A stretch of 64,000 bases of DNA, taken from positions 1-64,000 of the forward strand of contig NZ_FNBX01000006.1 of the NCBI RefSeq assembly GCF_900102485.1. Direction: 5' to 3'. Both the position numbers and the translations under genes were made by a program. The stretch is from Desulfovibrio legallii. Lineage in GTDB: Bacteria > Desulfobacterota > Desulfovibrionia > Desulfovibrionales > Desulfovibrionaceae. This document shows positions 46,906-55,754 of this stretch, piece by piece. The stretch's first letter is position 1; the number at the start of each line of letters is the position of its first letter. The notes below the pieces were generated by a model. It saw only the letters and a program-made list of their open reading frames with translations, ran no database searches and was not told the DNA's origin.

Positions 46906-47513
46906 TACGGCCGGCCCCGCAACAGCGGCGGCAGCCGCTCGGCCAGATGCGCCCCCAGGCCGCGCACCAGGCGGCTTTCGGCGGCGGTTAGGGCCGCGTA
47001 GTCCGCGCCCGTCTCGCCGCTGCCGGGCACGGCTTCTTCCGCCGTATACACGCCCCGGTCCAGCACAGCGTCGTGCCGGTCGCGCAGGGTCCAGCGCGCC
47101 TCCAGCGCGGCCGTGCCCGCAAGACTGCCGTCCAGGCGCTGGAGATCCAGCTGCAGGAGGTAGTCGCTTTTGTCCTCGTCGGAAGGGGCCAGTACGGCGA
47201 CACCCGTCGGCAGCAGGGCCGGGGCCAGCGCGCCCTGCACGCTGCGGCGCACGCCCGCCTGCAGCGATTCGGCCCAGATGTGGAATTGGGCCACGGTAAC
47301 CTGCGTGCCGGGGCCGCGGGTAACGATGCCGTTGCGGTCCAGGTATTCCGGCAGGGCCACAGGGGCCAGGCGCAAGGTGCGGGCGGGCAGGGCGGCCGTG
47401 CTGGCCGGGGGCGTGGCCGCTTCCAGCAGATAATAGCGGGTGGGCGCGCTGCGCCCGCAGGCGCAGAGCAAAAGCGCCAGTGCGGCAAGCGCAAGGGGCA
47501 GAAGGCGTGGCAT
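46905..47513 (-). CDS. ABC-type transport auxiliary lipoprotein (PqiC-like)
   Basis: A 202-residue lipoprotein. The lipobox is LLLCACGRS, so Cys-19 is probably acylated and the protein sits in the outer membrane. The body has the PqiC/MlaD-partner layout: RYYLLEAATPP, LRLAPVALPEYLDRNGIVTR and a C-terminal ALTAAESRLVRGLGAHLAER. It starts at 47513, overlapping the MlaD stop (TGATG). It probably ends the periplasmic bridge made by the MCE protein. Confidence 0.88.
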   Translation of the reverse strand: MPRLLPLALAALALLLCACGRSAPTRYYLLEAATPPASTAALPARTLRLAPVALPEYLDRNGIVTRGPGTQVTVAQFHIWAESLQAGVRRSVQGALAPALLPTGVAVLAPSDEDKSDYLLQLDLQRLDGSLAGTAALEARWTLRDRHDAVLDRGVYTAEEAVPGSGETGADYAALTAAESRLVRGLGAHLAERLPPLLRGRP

Positions 47514-48481
47514 CAGTGTCTTCCTTGCCTGCCTTTGAGCAGGGCTTCAGGGTTGCGTTCCAGCATTTCGGCCAGGGCGCGCAGAGCGCGCGCGGCGTCC
47601 GAACCTTCCTTGAGCATGCGGCGCAGGTCGGCCATGGCGGGCGAATCCCGCCCCAGCACGCCCTGGGCCGAAGCCGTGGCCGCGCGCAGCTGCTGGGCCG
47701 CCACGGCCATGTTCTCCATGGCCTGGCGGAAGGAGAGCAGGGTGGCCGGCAGCTCGCGCTCCATAGCGCCGCTGGCCGTATCCATGCTTTGCAGAATCTG
47801 CTCCGCGTGCGCGCGCATGGGGCTTTTGCGCAGCAGGTCGCGCAGCTCTTCAAAGGTATCGGCAAAGGCGGTCAGACCCCGTTCCAGGCGGTTCTGGTCC
47901 AAGGCGCGGGCCAGGTTCTGCAGAATGGTGTCCAGCGAGGCGGTCATCTGCTCCAGGGGCAGACGCTGGATGGTGCTCTGGAGCGTATCCATGGGCGAGG
48001 GAATGGTGGGAATTTCCATCTCCGGCGTGGAGGATCTGAAGTTGGCCGGGCTGCCGGGGTAAAAATCCAGCTCAATGCGGTACTGCCCGGTGATCAGGCT
48101 CTGCAGCTGCAGCCGCGCCCGCATGCCCCGCTGGACCATGCGGCGGATGATTTCCTCATGAAAGCCGTCCGCGGGCGCGCCGGCGTTTTTGGCCAGCACG
48201 AAGCTGCGTTCGTCGATGCGGATGTAGACCGGGATGGTGACGTTGGAATCGCGCGCGTTGGCCACCAGGTTGATGCGCGTGACGCTGCCCATGGGCACGC
48301 CGCGGAAGACCACGGGAGCGCCGGTAGAAAGGCCGCTCACCGAGCCGTCAAAATAGAGCACATATTCCATGTCGTTGCTGAACAGACGGCTGCCGCCCAG
48401 CCAGAGGACGCTCAGCACAAATAGGGCCAGCGCGCAGAGCACGAAGGCCCCCACGGCGGTTTTGGAAACAGGTTTGCTCAT
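47513..48481 (-). CDS. mlaD: MCE/MlaD-family substrate-binding protein
   Basis: A 322-residue protein with an N-terminal membrane anchor (GAFVLCALALFVLSVLWLGG) and a single MCE domain (about 40-150: VLYFDGSVSGLSTGAPVVFR, GVPMGSVTRI). The C-terminal half is helical with a long amphipathic stretch (about 190-300). MCE rings carry lipids between the membranes. The ATG overlaps the end of the ATPase gene by 4 nt (ATGA). Confidence 0.92.
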   Translation of the reverse strand: MSKPVSKTAVGAFVLCALALFVLSVLWLGGSRLFSNDMEYVLYFDGSVSGLSTGAPVVFRGVPMGSVTRINLVANARDSNVTIPVYIRIDERSFVLAKNAGAPADGFHEEIIRRMVQRGMRARLQLQSLITGQYRIELDFYPGSPANFRSSTPEMEIPTIPSPMDTLQSTIQRLPLEQMTASLDTILQNLARALDQNRLERGLTAFADTFEELRDLLRKSPMRAHAEQILQSMDTASGAMERELPATLLSFRQAMENMAVAAQQLRAATASAQGVLGRDSPAMADLRRMLKEGSDAARALRALAEMLERNPEALLKGRQGRH

Positions 48482-49326
48482 GGGGCGGAATCCTTGTCCT
48501 TGGCCGCAGGGGCCTTGGCGTCTTCCGGGTCGGCGGCGCGGGCCGCGCCCCGGGTCAGAAACAGGCGGGCGCTCTCCGGGGTGGCCGGGTCCTGCGCCAG
48601 CAGGTCAGGACGCCCCTGAGCGGCCACCAGCCGGGTTTGGGCGTCCAGAAAAATGCTGTTGCTGGCAATGGCGAAAATGCTGGCCAGCTCGTGCGAAACA
48701 ATGACAAACGTGGCTCCCAGGCTGTCCCGCAGCTCCAGGATGAGGTCGTCCAGCAGGCGGGAGCTCACCGGGTCCAGCCCGGCCGAGGGTTCGTCCAGAA
48801 ACAGAATGGCCGGGTCCAGAGCCAGGGCGCGGGCAAGGCCTGCCCGCTTGCGCATGCCGCCGCTGATCTCCGAGGGGTAATAGTCCTCAAAGCCGGCCAG
48901 CCCGGTCAGGGCCAGCTTGAGCGCGGCCTGTTCCCGGATTTCCGCCGGGCCGAGGCTGGTGTACTGCTGCAGGGGCAGGCCCACGTTTTCCGCCAGCGTC
49001 ATGGAGCTCCACAGCGCGCCGCCCTGAAACAGCACGCCAGTGTGGCGCATGATGCCGCGGCGCTCAACCTCCGTACCGTTCCAGAAATCCGCGCCGCTGT
49101 ACAGCACCTGTCCGGTCTGGGGGCGCTTCAGGCCCATAAGGGCCCGCAGCAGGGTGCTTTTGCCGCAGCCGGAACCGCCCATGATGAAAAAAATGTCCCC
49201 GGCGCGCACGTCAAAGCTCACGTCGCGCATAAGCACAAAGGAGCCGTAGCCTACAGTAAGATTGTGCACCCGGATGGGGATGTCCTGCGGGGCGGCGGCA
49301 GCGGCGGAAGCAAGAGGCGCGTGCAT
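48478..49326 (-). CDS. mlaF: ABC transporter ATPase, Mla type
   Basis: A 282-residue ATPase. Walker A is GGSGCGKSTLLRALMGLKRP, the Q-loop is GVLFQGGALWSSM, the signature is SEISGGMRKRAGLARALALD, and Walker B is AILFLDEPSAGLDPVSSRLL followed by the H-loop in VIVSHELAS. The N-terminus has an Ala-rich extension of about 15 residues and the C-terminus a low-complexity tail rich in Ala, Lys and Asp. It follows the permease by 3 nt. Confidence 0.93.
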   Translation of the reverse strand: MHAPLASAAAAAPQDIPIRVHNLTVGYGSFVLMRDVSFDVRAGDIFFIMGGSGCGKSTLLRALMGLKRPQTGQVLYSGADFWNGTEVERRGIMRHTGVLFQGGALWSSMTLAENVGLPLQQYTSLGPAEIREQAALKLALTGLAGFEDYYPSEISGGMRKRAGLARALALDPAILFLDEPSAGLDPVSSRLLDDLILELRDSLGATFVIVSHELASIFAIASNSIFLDAQTRLVAAQGRPDLLAQDPATPESARLFLTRGAARAADPEDAKAPAAKDKDSAP

Positions 49327-49329
49327 GGT

Positions 49330-50457
49330 TCAGACCTGAAGGACGTTGCAGATGACGGTAATGATGGATGTGGCCACGATAATGCCCACAATGGCGTGAA
49401 CCACGGCCGTGGTGGTGGCCCGGCCCACGGCCTGGGCGCTGCGGCCGCAGCGCAGCCCCTGATAGCAGCCCGCCAGGGCCACAATGATCCCGAACACCGT
49501 GCCGTAGACCAGACCGATGAGCACATGCTTGAAAGGCACCATCTGCACTGTGGCGTTGGCGTATTCCATGGGGTTCAGATCCAGCATGAGTGTGCCCACG
49601 GCAAAGCCGCCCAGCACGCCCATAAGGTCGGCGTAGAGGGTCAGCAGGGGAATCATGAGGGTCAGGGCCAGCACCCTGGGCAGCACCAGAAAATCTACCG
49701 GAGAAAAGCCCAGGGCGGCAAGGGCGTCCACTTCTTCGTTAACCTGCATGGTGCCGATAAGGGCCGCGTAGGCCGCGCCCACCCGGCCGGACATGACCAC
49801 CCCCACCATGATCGCGCCCATAACCCGCAGCATGCCTATGCCCACCAGCCCGGCCACATAGATCTGCGCGCCGAACTGGGTAAGCTGCACAGCGCCCACA
49901 AAGGCCAGGATCAGGCCGAACAGCAGGCTGGTCAGGGAGATGATGGGCAGGGCCAGCACCCCGCATTCGTACATGGCCGTCAGCAGATCCTGCGGCCGCA
50001 TGTTGGCCCGGCCCACAAAAAGCCGCCCCACTGCCAGGGTAACGTCGCCAAGAAAATCAAGGAAATCTTCAATTTTTGGCGGCAGCGCCAGCACACTGTC
50101 GCCCAAAGCGGCCAAGAGGCCCCGGCGTTGGGTGGTTTTGCCCGCGCCTTCTTTGGCCGGCACGGCAAAAGCCAGGTGCAGCAGCCGCTCCAGACCTTCT
50201 GGCAGCTCCGTGCGCACGGTCAGCCCACGGGTGTGGGCCGTCCTGAGCAGCTGCACCAGAAAGACCAGCAGGCTGCTGTCCCACTGGCCCAGGGCCGCAT
50301 TCGCCACCTCCAGCCGGGCCACGCGCTGGTCCGCGGCCTGGCGCAGGGCGTCCTGGGCCGCCTGGGGCCAGGGGGCTTCCATGTTCCAGCGGCCGCCCAC
50401 GCTCACGCGGAGCAGCGGCCCCTGCACGGCGACGGTCACTTGCGCACTTGTTTCCAT
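49330..50457 (-). CDS. mlaE: MlaE-type permease with N-terminal STAS-like domain
   Basis: A 375-residue protein. Residues about 1-105 look like a STAS domain (VQGPLLRVSVGGRWNMEAPW, GQWDSSLLVFLVQLLRTAH), which in MlaB is usually a separate small protein. Residues about 120-375 are the MlaE permease with about six membrane segments (GLVGIGMLRVMGAIMVGVVM, SGRVGAAYAALIGTMQVNEE, ALGFSPVDFLVLPRVLALTL). The start at 50457 has no Shine-Dalgarno, but a sigma-70-like promoter places the transcription start at or next to the ATG. It heads the operon mlaE, F, D, PqiC-like lipoprotein, HD-GYP regulator. Confidence 0.9.
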   Translation of the reverse strand: METSAQVTVAVQGPLLRVSVGGRWNMEAPWPQAAQDALRQAADQRVARLEVANAALGQWDSSLLVFLVQLLRTAHTRGLTVRTELPEGLERLLHLAFAVPAKEGAGKTTQRRGLLAALGDSVLALPPKIEDFLDFLGDVTLAVGRLFVGRANMRPQDLLTAMYECGVLALPIISLTSLLFGLILAFVGAVQLTQFGAQIYVAGLVGIGMLRVMGAIMVGVVMSGRVGAAYAALIGTMQVNEEVDALAALGFSPVDFLVLPRVLALTLMIPLLTLYADLMGVLGGFAVGTLMLDLNPMEYANATVQMVPFKHVLIGLVYGTVFGIIVALAGCYQGLRCGRSAQAVGRATTTAVVHAIVGIIVATSIITVICNVLQV

Positions 50458-50463
50458 CTCTAT

Positions 50464-50492
50464 AGTATATGCGCCGGACCACATCTCCGCAA
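50464..50492 (-). promoter_or_regulatory. sigma-70-like promoter giving a probable leaderless mlaE mRNA
   Basis: On the minus strand TTGCGG (50492-50487), 17 nt, TATACT (50469-50464), then ATAGAG and the ATG of mlaE at 50457. With the usual 6-7 nt spacing the transcript would start at the first base of the start codon. Confidence 0.6.
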
Positions 50493-50546
50493 GGGGCACG
50501 CCCCGTGCGCCGCCGGCCCCCGCCACCCTCAGCACCGCGAGTCGTC

Positions 50547-53318
50547 ATGTCGCTCAAAAGCCGCCTTCATCTTGCCGCGGATCCCGTTTTTCTTATGGAC
50601 GGCACCGCCTTTATCTACCGGGGATTTTTCGCCAACCGCAATATGCAGCGCTCCGACGGCTTTCCCACCAATGCGCTGGTGGTGGTTGCCCGCGTGCTGC
50701 TGCGCATCCTGCGGGAGGAACGCCCCCGGCACTTTCTTTTTGTGCAGGACGGCAAGGGCAAAAATTTTCGTCACGATCTTTACCCGCTCTATAAGGCCAA
50801 CCGCGAGGCCACGCCCGAAGACCTGGTCCGCCAGCTGGAGCCCATTGCCCGCATGGTGCGCGCGCTCGGCATTCCCCGCGAAGTCTCCGACGGCTGCGAG
50901 GCCGACGACTGCATCGCCTCCCTGGCGGCGCGCCTCTCCGCGGAGCGGCCCGTGATCATCGTGAGCGGCGATAAGGATCTGAAGCAGTGCCTGGGCCCCA
51001 ACGTCTATATGTGGGATCCTGCTTCCCGGGAGGAAAAACTGCTCTCCGCCGCAGCCTTCACCGCCGAAACGGGCTTTACGCCCGGTCAGTGGGCCGACGT
51101 GCAGGCCCTGGTGGGCGACACAAGCGACAATATCCCCGGCGTGCCCGGCATCGGGCCCAAGACGGCGCAGAAAATCTTTGAAATATGCCCCAGTCTGGAA
51201 GACATCCGCGACCACTTTGCCCTGCTGTCCCCCAAGCTGCAGGACAAGCTGCGCGATCATCTGGAAACCATGTTTCTCTGGCGGGATCTGACCGCCCTTT
51301 CCCACGCGGCCTGCGGCCATGTGCGCCTGGAGGACATGCGGGTGCGCCCCCTGGACGCCGCGGCCTGCGCCTCCCTGGCTGAGGAATTTGAACTCCACGC
51401 CCTCCGGCGGGAGATGGCCGCCCTGGAGCGCCTGCAGTTGCAGGAGGCCGCCGCGCCAGCAACGACCGCCCCCGCGTCGGCCTCCCCGCAGGCAAACGCG
51501 CCCGCCGTAGAGCCTGCCCCCGGCCCGCCGTCGTCTGCGCCGCGGAAGGCCGCCGCGCCAGCCGCCCCCCCACAGGGCGCGGGCCCGCAGATGAGCCTGC
51601 TGGAGGTGCTGGAGGAACCGGATCTGCCGTTGGTTTCCGCCGTGGAGGCCCTGCCCCCCTGCGCCGGGCTGGAGGTGGCCTGCATCTGGCCTGGCGGGCC
51701 GGACAAGCCCCCGCATGTGGCCGTGGCGTCCGCCGTGGCGGCCTCCGCGGACGCTGCCGCGCCTGACAGCGCCGAAGTGCGCTGGGGCGGTGCGCCGGAG
51801 GCCCTCTGCGCCTGGCTGCGTAAGGCGCGCCGCCTGGTGACCGCCGACCTGAAAAGCCAGCTCACAGGCGCGGCCTGCCGGCTCGATCCGCCCCAGGACC
51901 GACAGCCGCCTTTCTGCTTTGATCTGGGCCTGGCCGCCTATCTCATCAACCCTGAGGAGAGCGACTACGCCTGGCCCCGCCTGGCCGCGCACTGGGGCGC
52001 GCCCCTGCGCCGCAGCGGCATGGGGCCTGCGGCCCTGGCCCTGCGCATGGCCGCCGTGCTGGAAGAGCGCCTTGACGCGGACGGCCTGCTGCCCCTCTAT
52101 CGTCATCTGGAGTTGCCCCTTATCCCCGTGCTGGCGGCCATGGAAAGCCGCGGCGTGGCCATTGACGCGGCGGCCTTCCAGTCCTTCCTGGCCGACGTGC
52201 AGGCCGAGCTGGACCGGCTTACGGCGGCGGTCTACGCGGCGGCGGGCGTCACTTTCAACATCCGCTCCGCCCAGCAGATGGGCGAGGTGCTCTTTACTAC
52301 CCTCAAGCTGCCCGCGCCGCGCAAAACCCGCGGAGGCCAGGCCTCCACCAGCCAGGAAACGCTGGAAAAACTTGCCGGCAGCCATCCGGTGGTGGAAAGC
52401 ATCCTCCAGTTCCGCAAGCTGGAAAAAATGCGTTCCACCTACCTGGACCCCTTGCCGCGCCTGATGGACGCCCAAGGCCGTATCCACACCACCTTCAACC
52501 AGAAGGCCACGGCCACCGGCCGTCTTTCCTCCAGCAATCCCAATCTGCAGAACATCCCCGTGCGCGGCCCCCTGGGCAAGCGCATGCGCGCCTGCTTCAT
52601 CGCCGGTCCCGGCCGGGCGCTGGTCTCCGCCGATTACTCCCAGGTGGAGCTGCGCGTGCTGGCCCACATGTCCCAGGATGCGGCCCTGCTGGAGGCCTTC
52701 CGCCAGGGCGAGGACATCCACGCCAGGACGGCCGCCCTCATCTACGACCTGCCGCCGGATCAGATCAGCCCGGACCAGCGCCGCAACGCCAAGACCATCA
52801 ACTTCGGCCTCATCTACGGCATGGGCGCGCAGAAGCTGGGGCAGGAGCTGAAAATCGGCACGGCCAAGGCCAAGGAATTCATTGCCCGTTACTTTGCCCG
52901 TCTTACTGGTCTGAAGGCTTTTTACGAAGAAGTGGAGGCTACGGCCAAACGCCAGGGCTATGTCACCACCCTGGGCGGCCGCCGCCGTCTCCTGCCCGAC
53001 ATCCATTCCCCCAACGGCCAGGCCTACGCCCTGGCCCGCCGCCAGGCCATCAACACCGTCATCCAGGGCTCCGCCGCAGACATCATCAAGCTGGCCATGC
53101 TGGCCGTGGCCCACGATCCGGATTTGAGCCGTCTGGAGGCCAGCCTTCTCCTTCAGGTGCACGACGAACTTCTTCTGGAAGCGCCGGAGCAGACCGCCAG
53201 AGACGTGGGCGCGCGCGTGGCCGCCCTTATGAGCGGCGTCGCGCCCGGCGGCGCGGCCCTTTCCGTGCCGTTGGTTGTGGACTGGGGGGTGGGGCGTGAT
53301 TGGGGCGCCGCCCACTAG
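50547..53318 (+). CDS. polA: DNA polymerase I
   Basis: A 923-residue polymerase. Residues about 1-290 are the 5' nuclease (FVQDGKGKNFRHDLYPLYKA, VSDGCEADDCIASLAARLSA, IVSGDKDLKQCL, GVPGIGPKTAQKIF). The middle (about 290-560) contains a long Ala/Pro-rich linker and a reduced 3'-5' exonuclease-like domain where I see no DxE motif, so proofreading is probably lost. The polymerase part has motif A in VSADYSQVELRVLAHMSQD, motif B in RRNAKTINFGLIYGMGAQKL and motif C in LLLQVHDELLLE. It starts 90 nt from the divergent mlaE. Confidence 0.95.
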   Translation: MSLKSRLHLAADPVFLMDGTAFIYRGFFANRNMQRSDGFPTNALVVVARVLLRILREERPRHFLFVQDGKGKNFRHDLYPLYKANREATPEDLVRQLEPIARMVRALGIPREVSDGCEADDCIASLAARLSAERPVIIVSGDKDLKQCLGPNVYMWDPASREEKLLSAAAFTAETGFTPGQWADVQALVGDTSDNIPGVPGIGPKTAQKIFEICPSLEDIRDHFALLSPKLQDKLRDHLETMFLWRDLTALSHAACGHVRLEDMRVRPLDAAACASLAEEFELHALRREMAALERLQLQEAAAPATTAPASASPQANAPAVEPAPGPPSSAPRKAAAPAAPPQGAGPQMSLLEVLEEPDLPLVSAVEALPPCAGLEVACIWPGGPDKPPHVAVASAVAASADAAAPDSAEVRWGGAPEALCAWLRKARRLVTADLKSQLTGAACRLDPPQDRQPPFCFDLGLAAYLINPEESDYAWPRLAAHWGAPLRRSGMGPAALALRMAAVLEERLDADGLLPLYRHLELPLIPVLAAMESRGVAIDAAAFQSFLADVQAELDRLTAAVYAAAGVTFNIRSAQQMGEVLFTTLKLPAPRKTRGGQASTSQETLEKLAGSHPVVESILQFRKLEKMRSTYLDPLPRLMDAQGRIHTTFNQKATATGRLSSSNPNLQNIPVRGPLGKRMRACFIAGPGRALVSADYSQVELRVLAHMSQDAALLEAFRQGEDIHARTAALIYDLPPDQISPDQRRNAKTINFGLIYGMGAQKLGQELKIGTAKAKEFIARYFARLTGLKAFYEEVEATAKRQGYVTTLGGRRRLLPDIHSPNGQAYALARRQAINTVIQGSAADIIKLAMLAVAHDPDLSRLEASLLLQVHDELLLEAPEQTARDVGARVAALMSGVAPGGAALSVPLVVDWGVGRDWGAAH

Positions 53319-53527
53319 GTCGGGTGCGGACAAAGGTCTTTTTGCCCTCCGGCGGCGTCAGCGCGTTTTTTTGCTCCGGTCGAGTACCATAAGAGTACAC
53401 TCCCTGCGCAATGCCCTTTCAGGGGCGCTGCGCGTCTGTATCCTGCCCTGGGGGGATCGCCCGCCGCTGTTGGAGACGTTTTACTACCATAACGTTGCGC
53501 TGCATCGTTGCGGCAGCGCATAGTGCA

Positions 53528-53561
53528 AGGAGCCTGGGCGGCATTGCCCGCCCAGGCTCCT
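53528..53561. terminator. 14-bp perfect hairpin between polA and the EF-hand gene
   Basis: AGGAGCCTGGGCGG / CCGCCCAGGCTCCT with a 6-nt loop, 26 nt after the stop of the EF-hand gene. Both flanks lack a strong T-run. It can serve both convergent genes. Confidence 0.6.
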
Positions 53562-53587
53562 CAGTAACCGGCAATTGGGTAGAGAAA

Positions 53588-54298
53588 TCAGGCCGTGATC
53601 TCCACGCTCTGCGTGGCAGCCGCACCAGCGGTCTGACTGGCTGTCTGGTAGGCATTGTTGGCCAGAGCGGTAAGGAAGCCCTGGGCCAGTGAAGCGCTGG
53701 TCAGCGAAGAGCTGGAATCGGTAAAGCCGCCCAAGGTCTGGCGTTGTTTTTCCAGGGCTGCGAACAGCTCATCGGAAGAGACGGTCCCGTCCTGGTCCGT
53801 ATCCATGGAGTCGAAAACGGATTGGTTGAGGCCGGACTCCGCCACGCTGATGCTATCGCTGCCGTCTGAATCCAACTCCGAGAAGAAGGATGCGAACATG
53901 TCGTCTGAAGTCGACTCGGCGGCAGTCTGGGACTCGCTGGCGGCTGGCGGCGGCGGAGGCGTTTGGCCGCTCATGATGGCCGACAGCATTTCCTGGGCGC
54001 TGGGCTGCTCACTAGCGGTTGTTTGTTCCACATTTTTGCTTTGTGCCGTTGATAAATTCTGTTCACTCAACTGCATATTTGTGAACATTGCTGTCTGTTG
54101 TAGCTCAATAGCCTGCTGCAGTTCAGTTTGTGAAATAGAGCCATCTCCATCAGTATCTATTGAGCTGTAAAGATCCTGATCAAGACCGCTTTCCTCCAGG
54201 CTCAATGCTCCATTTCCATCGGAATCAAGATCTCCAAAGAGTTGACTTGCAAGGTCATTCTGCTGAGTAGAACTTGATTCCTTTGTTCGATTGAGCAT
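53588..54298 (-). CDS. EF-hand calcium-binding protein, probable 5' frameshift
   Basis: A 236-residue protein from the first in-frame ATG. It has four EF-hand-type loops: DSDGNGALSLEE (residues about 24-35), DTDGDGSISQTE, DSDGSDSISVAE and DTDQDGTVSSDE. A Gln/Ser/Pro-rich stretch with a PPPPP run separates the two pairs. No signal peptide. Upstream, a good start (ATG at 54349 with GGGAGA) reads MSVSV but then enters another frame. The in-frame codons upstream of 54298 spell SSSSAYWEEM, the usual start region of this family in Desulfovibrio-like genomes. A one-base deletion near 54330 is thus likely. Role unknown; it may be a calcium sensor. Confidence 0.8.
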   Translation of the reverse strand: MLNRTKESSSTQQNDLASQLFGDLDSDGNGALSLEESGLDQDLYSSIDTDGDGSISQTELQQAIELQQTAMFTNMQLSEQNLSTAQSKNVEQTTASEQPSAQEMLSAIMSGQTPPPPPAASESQTAAESTSDDMFASFFSELDSDGSDSISVAESGLNQSVFDSMDTDQDGTVSSDELFAALEKQRQTLGGFTDSSSSLTSASLAQGFLTALANNAYQTASQTAGAAATQSVEITA

Positions 54299-54605
54299 CT
54301 CCTCCCAATATGCGGAGGAAGAAGATGATACCGCACACTGACGCTCATACTTTCTCCCTGTCCGTAAGGACGCTTTTTAACCTCGCCCACCATCCAAGGC
54401 AGACGATGCTGCCGTAGATATGCGCACCTCCGTGTGTCGCCTCCTTGCCACGAGGGAGAATCCCTTGGCGACAAAACTGCAAGAATTGTTCCGAGAAGTA
54501 AGAGGAAAAAAATGCCGTTTGCCCGGATTCGGGTGCAGAGCAGCCCTTCGTCACGAGCTTATGCGCGGGGGGGCGCTATGGGCAAAAAGGAGACAGGGAG
54601 CGGGC
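54299..54605. other. 307-nt gap with no gene
   Basis: Apart from the disrupted upstream start of the EF-hand gene (54330-54349), I see no coding frame, repeat or strong hairpin. It separates that gene from the DUF3179 gene. Confidence 0.6.
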
Positions 54606-55754
54606 TTATGGTGGGCTGCCGTTGTCCTGCCCTGGGGGATGGGGGGAGAGCAGATCCCGGGGAACTTCGCCGGGCCCTGGAATAACCAGGGTTTCCGGAT
54701 TCATGCTGTACCAGGCAAACCACATGGAGTAGACGCCGTAGATCTGGGTCAGGCCCGCGCCCTTCATATTGCCGTCCAGGGCCTTGCCCGTGGCCGGGCT
54801 CCACAGGCTGCGGGTGGTCAGATCCTGCAGCTTGCCGTAGCGGGCAATGAACAGGAAGGGGTCGTTCCAGACGCGGCGGTTGAACACCCGCACCACGCCG
54901 AGTTGGCCGTCGTAGGCGGCCAGCAGGGCGTGGGGCCCCACAAAAAAGTTTACCGCACCCTGCTTTTTCACATATTTGATATCGATGGCCGCCAGGTAGC
55001 CCTCATATTCCAGGCAGAGCATGGGGGTTTTGTGCGGAAAGCGCCGGTCCAGCCGCAGGACGGGGTAGATAAGCCGGTCGTTCTGGTAGTAGGTGTCCGT
55101 GCGCGCGTAGCTGCCGTAAGGATCTCGCCCGTAGGGCCGGTTGCCGGGAGGGGGGGCCAGTACCCTGGCCTTGGGGTAGACGCTTTTGGCTGCGCCCCAG
55201 GTGGTCCAGAATACGGGCAGCTGCGGCAGGCCCCGGCCCAGCAGGGGGCCTTCAAAGGCCATGCCCGTTTCCTGCAGCCACAGGCTGCCGGAATTGCGGT
55301 CTATAAGCACACTGTTGCCGTCGTAAAGGCGGCCTTCGGGATCAAAAATCAGGTTCAGCCCGCCCATGGAGGCGTCGTAGGCCATGAGCGTGCCCGTGAT
55401 GGGGCAGTAGGTGATGGCGTAGGCATTGTCGTCCACCACCTCGTTGACCACCTGATGCCAGGCCATGATGTTCTGCGGATAGATGCGCGGTCCGTCGGGC
55501 AGCTGGACCACAAAGACCACGTCGTCGCTGCTCAGGCTCAGGTCCGCATCGGCCGTGCGGTCGTAGCGGGGGCGGTACAGAGAAGGGATTTCACCGTATT
55601 TGATGCCCGTTTTCACCAGTTTGCCGGTGATGGCGGCCAGGTCCTGCAGGCTGCGCGGCCGCGCCGCCGCCGTGGACGGCGCAAAAGCGGCCAGCAGCAC
55701 GGTCAGCAGCAGAAGAATCTGCGGCCGCCGGTGTGCCCGCGGGCCGGGGTTCAC
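54606..55754 (-). CDS. exported DUF3179-family protein
   Basis: A 382-residue protein. The GTG start at 55754 has GGAGG 7 nt upstream and overlaps the rfbD stop (GTGA); an upstream GTG at 55769 is less likely. Residues about 10-33 form a signal peptide (LLLLTVLLAAFAPSTAAA). The mature part matches DUF3179: FVVQLPDGPRIYPQNIMAWH, NAYAITYCPITGTLMAYDAS, WLQETGMAFEGPLLGRGLPQ, and the YDGNSVLIDRNSG region. The family role is unknown. It follows rfbD in one operon. Confidence 0.85.
   Translation of the reverse strand: MNPGPRAHRRPQILLLLTVLLAAFAPSTAAARPRSLQDLAAITGKLVKTGIKYGEIPSLYRPRYDRTADADLSLSSDDVVFVVQLPDGPRIYPQNIMAWHQVVNEVVDDNAYAITYCPITGTLMAYDASMGGLNLIFDPEGRLYDGNSVLIDRNSGSLWLQETGMAFEGPLLGRGLPQLPVFWTTWGAAKSVYPKARVLAPPPGNRPYGRDPYGSYARTDTYYQNDRLIYPVLRLDRRFPHKTPMLCLEYEGYLAAIDIKYVKKQGAVNFFVGPHALLAAYDGQLGVVRVFNRRVWNDPFLFIARYGKLQDLTTRSLWSPATGKALDGNMKGAGLTQIYGVYSMWFAWYSMNPETLVIPGPGEVPRDLLSPHPPGQDNGSPP

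Noticed and set aside
48637..50955. Plus-strand open frame opposite the Mla genes, running into polA
   Set aside because: His/Gly/Gln-rich shadow of the Mla operon; polA starts at 50547 in another frame.
50529..53333. Minus-strand open frame opposite polA
   Set aside because: Antisense shadow; polA has all polymerase motifs on the plus strand.
53315..53521. Minus-strand 68-residue frame in the gap after polA
   Set aside because: No ribosome site, no motif, and it overlaps the polA end; looks like chance.
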